Source: DAOPKN01 sp035391225 (GTDB lineage Bacteria > Thermotogota > Thermotogae > MWEM01). Taken from it: DNA of 9,300 nt. The stretch spans positions 1-9,300 of the forward strand of contig DAOPKN010000078.1 in the NCBI GenBank assembly GCA_035391225.1, given 5' to 3'. The notes beneath the pieces were generated by a model, which was not told the origin of the DNA, did no database searches, and saw only the letters and a list, made by a program, of their open reading frames with translations. Each line of letters begins with the position of its first letter. The stretch's first letter is position 1. Shown here in pieces: positions 4,835 to 9,300 of this stretch. Made by a program: the position numbers and the translations under genes.

Positions 4835-7800
4835 CTACTCTCGAAACCCCACCGAGCAACGGTACGGCAAAAGGTGGAGCATGAGCCGTCGGAAAGCGGT
4901 TTTGCTTTCTTGTCCCTTTTTCACCTGGTATTCTCCCGCGAGCTGCTTCTTCACCACGTCCTGGTTGGTGTCAATCCGCACTACACGGTCCTCCGGGGAG
5001 ATGTTCTCCGAAAACGCCCGGAAAATGGCATGGAACAGCCGGGCATTGTGCTCGGTATACTCCCCGCCCTCGTACGTTTTTCCACGACAGCGCGCGGTAG
5101 TGCCCGAAAGCTGTATGGTCAAATCGGGCGGTGGTTCTCCCTGCTCGAAGGGGGCGATTCCGGGAACGAACTTGTTCTTACCAAGCAGGTACCCCATGAT
5201 CATGGTGGCAATTCCCTTGTCGAGCAAGGGTTCATGGAACTGTGACTGGTAGCTGCGCATGCACAGGTAGCAACCGTTTTCGCAGGGGCAATGGCGCAGC
5301 GTGTGGTAGGCTTCCTGGAGCAAGGACTCCATGTGTTCCCACATATGGCGAAAATCCACGGTGTGATTTCCCGCGTAATCGTAGAAAACCATGAGGGGAT
5401 TCTCCCGCTCCCCACGGCGATGGTATCCAAGCTCCCAGCGGATTTCCCCCTCATCCAGCGCGTACAGCTTTTTCATTGCACGGCCCAGCGCCGCGCAAAA
5501 ACTCGCACTGTAGGTTTCGGGAAACACTTTGGGTGGGGCTTCGAAAACAAGGGCTTCGCGTTGGAAACGGTAACCCAACCAGAAGTGCACCCCGTTTTCG
5601 TCGAAGGGGAGAATCCCCAGCTCCGGATCGCGGAATCCCTTGTTGAGGCGCAAAAAGCGGGCACCCTCGGCATGAGAAGCTTCCACAAGTCCCTCCAGCA
5701 GGAGCGTTTCCCCCACGAATTCCACTTGCTTTTCCTGCTTGCAAACAGGGCGCAGCTTTTCCTTGGCCACATCACCCTTTTCGCGAAACGCACGGAAAAA
5801 CGAATATTCCCGGACCAGGTATATGTCCCTGCCTTGCATTACGTAGAATTCCTCGTACTCTCCTTTCGTGGACAAGCGATACACCTCACCCGCCAGGTAG
5901 GAAAGCTGCCGCGGAAGGAAATGCCCGATGGCAATTTCGGGTTCTCGTTCGGAGAGGGAGAATCGTTGCAGCATCCTCTCTTTTTCCTTGCAACCCAAGT
6001 TCTGGAATTTCCCCGCTTCTTGGAAATCTTCTTCGTCAATCACCCGCACCACATCCCTGCGGAAGCCATAATCCGGGGCCAACTCCGAATCGTAGAACGT
6101 GTGTTGAAAGGAATCGCCCGAAGAGCCATTTTGCAAGCTCTGCACCATCTCGGGGAACTGTTCCAGGAAACGCGCCACGCCCGGGTCGTTTCCAAAAACC
6201 GCCAGTGTATGCTCCTTTCGAAGATGCACCATCTGCCGCGGCATGTTCTTCCATTTTTCCATACCCTCGGACGTAAGGCACCCACGCAGCAAGAACGCCG
6301 CGATGTGCTTGTTGCGCACCAAGTCGAGTTCTGGCTCGAACCGGGGTGGCGTAACCTGTCCGCTGATCATTTCCAACGGATGCTCGAAATAGTACCGGTC
6401 ATGCCCACTCCGCTCGCTGCAAAAGGTGGTGACCATCGCGTACCGTATGCTTCCACGCCCCGCCCGTCCGGCGCGTTGCGCGTAGTTGGAAGGCATGGGG
6501 GGCATCCCCACCATCAGGATGCTCTGGAGCGAACCGATATCGATACCCATCTCCAGCGTCGGCGTGGAAAACACCAGCCGGCTCATGGCGTCTTTGAAAT
6601 CGCTCTCCACCTTGGCGCGAACCGCATGATCGATCTCCGCATTGTGCGGGTGCACGTGGAACAGCCACGCATTCACAAGCTCGGGCACTGAGACCCCGTT
6701 CGGGGCGTGTGGACGCAGGCACACCTTTTCCGCACGCAGGGCGAAATGCCGCTCCTGCCCGTTATCTGCCAGTGCGTACGAATGGAGAAACCCCTTTGCT
6801 TCCAACCCTTCCAAAATTCCCCTCGGGGTGCGCTGGTCTTCCTTCAATCGCTGGGACAGCTGCGAATCCAACTTGCTGTGGTCCAACGAAAGGCCATCGA
6901 ACACGGAGGAGTTGCCCGCCTGCAATTCCACGAACACCCCCGGGTTCCGGGTGATTCGCTTGCGCCCGTACCGGAAAAAAACATCCGGGGCTTGTTCCAT
7001 GCTTTCCCGCCCGGGCCAAAAGATGCGACGCGTTCGCAGCAAGAAATCCAACACCTCCCCCTCCAGCCCGCAAACCTCGCCGCGTCCCGCGATTTCCAGC
7101 CACTCCGTGCGGATCTCCCCCCAATCCAATCGCTTGCCAACGGTGCGCAAAAACCAGGCTTCCAGCTCAAGCAGAAGTGCATCCAGCAACGGGCGCACGC
7201 GCGGAAGAACATCCTGCCGTGCCTGTTGCACCGACTCCCGCAAAAGGCGCAATGCCTGGGGCAACGGGATCTTCTCCACCGGAGAACGCACGCCATCCAG
7301 AAGCGTTTCGAGCAACTGGTCCGCAAACTCGTCGTTGAGAACGCGCGCCAGGCGCGATGTTTTTTCCCGGTTGTCCACGAACGCCAAAACCTTTTCCGAA
7401 GGGTTGCCCGAATCCAACAAATTGGACAGCAACGCGTGCAGGAACTGGTAATCGTGCCGCCCGGTGGAAAGCGGGACCAAATGCTTCTCCACCGCATCCG
7501 GCAGGCTGTCCGGCCCCATCAACACGTCAAACTCTCCATCCGCTCTCTTCTCCAGGAAAAAACCATCCCCATCTTTGCAAGCCACGAGATGCGCGCGGAA
7601 CTCCACCCTCACGCCCGCATGCTTCCCGGAAGGCTGCAACCGGAAGTAGAACGCATCCTTGCCATCGCCTTCCTCTGGAAACACCTCGGCACGCACCATT
7701 CCCCTGGTCCCCTTGAGCAAAAGGCACGGGAACCCCTCCCGGGACACGTAGAACAGCGGCCCCAAGCAGAGATCGCACCGGGTTTGGCTACCGAACGCGA

Positions 7801-8941
7801 AACGCCCGCAGCTCGGGCAGATTTTCAAAAAGCCGGTGATTTCCTTGAAAACCAGGTGGATGCGAAAATCCCGCAAACCGGAATCCGGATCAAAGAGCTG
7901 TGCCAGCGACTCCACCGACAGCTGCAACTCCTGGCAGAGTGCTTCCAGCGTGCGTGGACCCTTGGAAAGAAAAGCCTTCACCCGCGGCAACACCGAATCC
8001 GTGGCTTCCTTCGACCCACTCTGTGGGGCTTCCTTGGGACGTACCAACTCGAAGGAACGGATGGAAAAGAAGTTGTTCACGAAGCGTTCCAACTCGCTGG
8101 TTTTCCCATCCATGTAACTCTCCGGATCCATGTCCGAAAGCGTGGCACTGCATCCGATCCACTGCAACCTCTTGGCAAAGAGGTCCGAAAAACGTTTGAG
8201 CAAAAACCGTAGGTGGGTTGCGCGGTTCCCCCGGTAAGAGTGGATTTCATCGACCACCACGAAACGCATCGTGGAGCGCGAAAGCGCAAACAGCTTCGCG
8301 TTGGGACCCGTCAACATCCAGTCCAGCATCATGGGATTCGTCAACAAGATGCCAGGGGGCGCATGCAGCATCTCATCACGCGTCACCAAGTGGTTCTCGT
8401 TGAGGCGTATCGTATCCCGAAAATCCGATTGCGGCGTGGACCCCACGAAGCAACCGAACGTCACCGGAGTACCCTGCACCGCCCGGGCCACCCGTTCCAG
8501 CTGGTCATGGGCAAGCGCATTCATGGGATACAGGATGCAGGCCACCACACCGGAGGAAGAGAAAGACTGCAAGCAATGGTGGAGGATGGGCAAAAGGAAA
8601 GACTCCGTCTTCCCGCTACCCGTGCCGGTGGCGATCACCGTATGCTTCCCCTCCAGGATGGCACGCACCGCATGCGCCTGGTGGGCAAACAACCGCTTGA
8701 TGCGGGGGAAGGCAGCAACGAGGCGAGAATCCAACCTCCGATCCGATACGAACTGCTCCAGCGAATCCGCCAAGGCGTACTCTTTCTGCAACGACAAAAT
8801 CGGTTCCCGGCACACATCCAGCTTCCCAAGCACCCCCGAAACCGATTGCGGGTCCAACCCCAAGTCCAATAAACGGGTGCGCAATTGCTCCAAGTACCCC
8901 TTCCGCACAGCCAAAGCCAATTCCAACGGGCTCTTCCCCAT
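4835..8941 (-). CDS. Large DEAD/DEAH-box helicase with DUF1998-type C-terminus
   Basis: This 1368-aa SF2 helicase carries FAHQAHAV (85-92), Walker A GTGSGKT (106-112), motif Ia YPMNALAHDQ (138-147), DEIH (231-234), SATL (265-268), the RecA2 start KVLAFVDNREKTSRLA (517-532), and motifs V and VI, STPTLEMGIDIG (792-803) and NYAQRAGRAGR (819-829). RecA2 is split by an insertion of about 250 aa, and a four-Cys knuckle, CPSCGRFAFGSQTRCDLC (375-392), lies between the lobes. The DUF1998-like region includes VFYDYAGN (1185-1192) and a Cys cluster, HCPCENGCYLCMRSY (1217-1231). DUF1998 helicases include MrfA (DNA repair) and components of DISARM and Druantia defence. All helicase motifs look intact, so ATPase activity is expected. 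Residues 1273-1368 resemble a truncated RNase H fold lacking its acidic residues. ATG 8941 is chosen: G-rich sequence lies 6 nt upstream and the promoter at 8984-8992 excludes the start at 9049. ATG 8947 is an alternative, adding two residues. It heads the operon. Confidence 0.92.
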   Translation of the reverse strand: MGKSPLELALAVRKGYLEQLRTRLLDLGLDPQSVSGVLGKLDVCREPILSLQKEYALADSLEQFVSDRRLDSRLVAAFPRIKRLFAHQAHAVRAILEGKHTVIATGTGSGKTESFLLPILHHCLQSFSSSGVVACILYPMNALAHDQLERVARAVQGTPVTFGCFVGSTPQSDFRDTIRLNENHLVTRDEMLHAPPGILLTNPMMLDWMLTGPNAKLFALSRSTMRFVVVDEIHSYRGNRATHLRFLLKRFSDLFAKRLQWIGCSATLSDMDPESYMDGKTSELERFVNNFFSIRSFELVRPKEAPQSGSKEATDSVLPRVKAFLSKGPRTLEALCQELQLSVESLAQLFDPDSGLRDFRIHLVFKEITGFLKICPSCGRFAFGSQTRCDLCLGPLFYVSREGFPCLLLKGTRGMVRAEVFPEEGDGKDAFYFRLQPSGKHAGVRVEFRAHLVACKDGDGFFLEKRADGEFDVLMGPDSLPDAVEKHLVPLSTGRHDYQFLHALLSNLLDSGNPSEKVLAFVDNREKTSRLARVLNDEFADQLLETLLDGVRSPVEKIPLPQALRLLRESVQQARQDVLPRVRPLLDALLLELEAWFLRTVGKRLDWGEIRTEWLEIAGRGEVCGLEGEVLDFLLRTRRIFWPGRESMEQAPDVFFRYGRKRITRNPGVFVELQAGNSSVFDGLSLDHSKLDSQLSQRLKEDQRTPRGILEGLEAKGFLHSYALADNGQERHFALRAEKVCLRPHAPNGVSVPELVNAWLFHVHPHNAEIDHAVRAKVESDFKDAMSRLVFSTPTLEMGIDIGSLQSILMVGMPPMPSNYAQRAGRAGRGSIRYAMVTTFCSERSGHDRYYFEHPLEMISGQVTPPRFEPELDLVRNKHIAAFLLRGCLTSEGMEKWKNMPRQMVHLRKEHTLAVFGNDPGVARFLEQFPEMVQSLQNGSSGDSFQHTFYDSELAPDYGFRRDVVRVIDEEDFQEAGKFQNLGCKEKERMLQRFSLSEREPEIAIGHFLPRQLSYLAGEVYRLSTKGEYEEFYVMQGRDIYLVREYSFFRAFREKGDVAKEKLRPVCKQEKQVEFVGETLLLEGLVEASHAEGARFLRLNKGFRDPELGILPFDENGVHFWLGYRFQREALVFEAPPKVFPETYSASFCAALGRAMKKLYALDEGEIRWELGYHRRGERENPLMVFYDYAGNHTVDFRHMWEHMESLLQEAYHTLRHCPCENGCYLCMRSYQSQFHEPLLDKGIATMIMGYLLGKNKFVPGIAPFEQGEPPPDLTIQLSGTTARCRGKTYEGGEYTEHNARLFHAIFRAFSENISPEDRVVRIDTNQDVVKKQLAGEYQVKKGQESKTAFRRLMLHLLPYRCSVGFRE

Positions 8942-8947
8942 ATCCAT

Positions 8948-8955
8948 CCCCCCCC
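8948..8955 (-). repeat. 8-G run at the helicase translation start
   Basis: On the minus strand eight G directly precede ATG 8947 and lie 6 nt before ATG 8941, where they can act as a G-rich Shine-Dalgarno for 8941. Another ATG (8957-8955) enters the run in a different frame; it would join the helicase frame if the tract lost one G or gained two. A change in length could therefore alter initiation. Confidence 0.75.
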
Positions 8956-8983
8956 ATGAAGGAAGAATCAATTCCCAAAGAAG

Positions 8984-8992
8984 ATTATAACA
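8984..8992 (-). promoter_or_regulatory. Extended -10 promoter of the helicase operon
   Basis: On the minus strand TGT-TATAAT (8992-8984) is a perfect extended -10. TTGACC lies upstream at 9006-9001, but the spacer is only 11 bp, too short for a standard -35; a T-rich tract fills the gap. The expected transcription start is near 8977, giving a leader of about 36 nt to ATG 8941. The strength of the -10 and the poor -35 match the other promoter in the window. Confidence 0.75.
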
Positions 8993-9145
8993 AAAAAAGA
9001 GGTCAAGGAAAAGACTTTGCAGAAAACCAATCCAGAGTTGCAAAAGCATTCCCCCAAAATTCCCCCTTCATTTCCTGTATCAGGACGATTGCAAGCAACG
9101 GCAGAAACAGACCCGAAAATGGTCCAACGTTCTCCTCACAAACCT

Positions 9146-9184
9146 GTTCCAAGCCCCTTCCAACCCCCGAACCTTCCTTGGAAC
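9146..9184. repeat. 8-bp inverted repeat with pyrimidine-rich spacer
   Basis: GTTCCAAG (9146-9153) and CTTGGAAC (9177-9184) are perfect inverted copies separated by 23 nt that are almost all C, T and A on the plus strand. It lies about 155 bp upstream of the helicase operon -10. It may be a protein-binding site or chance. Confidence 0.35.
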
Positions 9185-9247
9185 CTCCGAACATCACCCA
9201 CCATCTCATTTGTTGCCATTTTCCCCGAAAAAAGAAGCCACATTACT

Positions 9248-9285
9248 GTGAACAAAGTTGCATAAGGGTCGAACAATTTGTTCAC
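9248..9285. promoter_or_regulatory. Operator-like cluster of GAACAA repeats
   Basis: GTGAACAAA (9248-9256) and TTTGTTCAC (9277-9285) form a perfect 9-bp inverted repeat. Within it GAACAA occurs at 9250-9255 and 9271-9276, a 21-bp offset equal to two helical turns, and inverted at 9278-9283, giving the compact palindrome GAACAA-T-TTGTTC. This spacing is typical of a site bound by a dimeric regulator. It resembles the Gram-positive LexA box (GAAC-N4-GTTC), but the spacer here is five bases, so I do not call it LexA. It may control the helicase operon or a gene beyond the window. Confidence 0.45.
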
Positions 9286-9300
9286 CAAGAATAACTCTCT

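Larger units (their letters stand above)
8993..9300. other. Intergenic region upstream of the helicase operon
   Basis: I see no convincing gene in these roughly 300 bases. Possible frames on both strands lack a Shine-Dalgarno, show no family resemblance, or overlap the helicase promoter. The stretch is C- and A-rich on the plus strand and contains two inverted repeats, listed separately. No rightward promoter is clear before the window ends. Confidence 0.6.

Noticed and set aside
3833..5245. 470-codon plus-strand open frame opposite the TPR gene and the end of the helicase
   Set aside because: Antisense shadow crossing two real genes and their intergenic gap, with no recognisable domain.
5291..8212. 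Two long plus-strand open frames (5291-6691 and 6707-8212) opposite the helicase gene
   Set aside because: They mirror the helicase codons, are rich in His, Gln and Arg, and have no family features; the helicase motifs are unambiguous.
9003..9209. 68-codon minus-strand frame upstream of the helicase, a possible leader peptide with a hydrophobic stretch
   Set aside because: It ends just before the operon promoter, has only a weak ribosome site and crosses an inverted repeat; not enough to call.
9271..9283. GAACAATTTGTTC as a Gram-positive LexA box
   Set aside because: The consensus spacer between GAAC and GTTC is four bases and here it is five; the site is also far from the helicase promoter.
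8956..9294. 112-codon plus-strand frame starting at 8956
   Set aside because: The start is preceded by eight C and no Shine-Dalgarno, and the product is low-complexity, rich in Pro and Ser, with no domain.
1..9300. CRISPR array or tRNA gene
   Set aside because: No regularly spaced direct repeats and no tRNA-like cloverleaf or T-loop signature were seen in the non-coding parts.

Overview
The window is bacterial. It has sigma70-type extended -10 promoters, a strong AAGGAGG Shine-Dalgarno, an intrinsic terminator with a UUCG loop, and gene families that are almost only bacterial or archaeal. Base composition is moderately GC-rich with AT-rich intergenic stretches. I cannot place it in a genus from sequence alone. 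The gene content (HsdR relative, Rpn-family protein, large DUF1998-type helicase with unknown partners) is that of an accessory or defence-type region, not a housekeeping locus.

Layout. Positions 1-229 hold two hairpins, one of them terminator-like, and an AT-rich leader. An extended -10 promoter at 230-238 drives a rightward gene (308-1735) that encodes only the first half of a type I restriction HsdR subunit. Its nuclease and DEAD-box residues are replaced but Walker A is intact. Positions 1736-2008 are intergenic: a strong terminator that works on the minus strand, an 11-G run, an 8-G run and a weak plus-strand hairpin. A rightward Rpn-family PD-(D/E)XK gene follows (2009-2971).

The rest is a leftward three-gene operon read from an extended -10 promoter at 8984-8992. 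The first gene (8941-4835) is a 1368-aa DEAD/DEAH helicase with a DUF1998-like Cys-rich C-terminal region and a tail that I read as a catalytically dead, truncated RNase H fold. The second (4783-3446) is a TPR protein ending in a cold-shock-like OB domain. The third (3433-2966) is an unrecognised 155-aa protein whose Shine-Dalgarno overlaps the preceding stop codon. This operon converges on the Rpn gene with a 6-bp overlap of the two ends. No intrinsic terminator is visible at the operon end; the next one on that strand lies about 1.2 kb on, beyond the whole Rpn gene.

How they may work together (inference): the helicase, TPR/OB protein and small protein look like one co-expressed nucleic-acid-processing complex. 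DUF1998 helicases are core parts of DISARM and Druantia phage defence and of MrfA-type repair, but none of the other DISARM or Druantia genes is present. This operon is the best candidate here for an undescribed system. Positions 8993-9300 hold no convincing gene but contain inverted repeats that could be operators.
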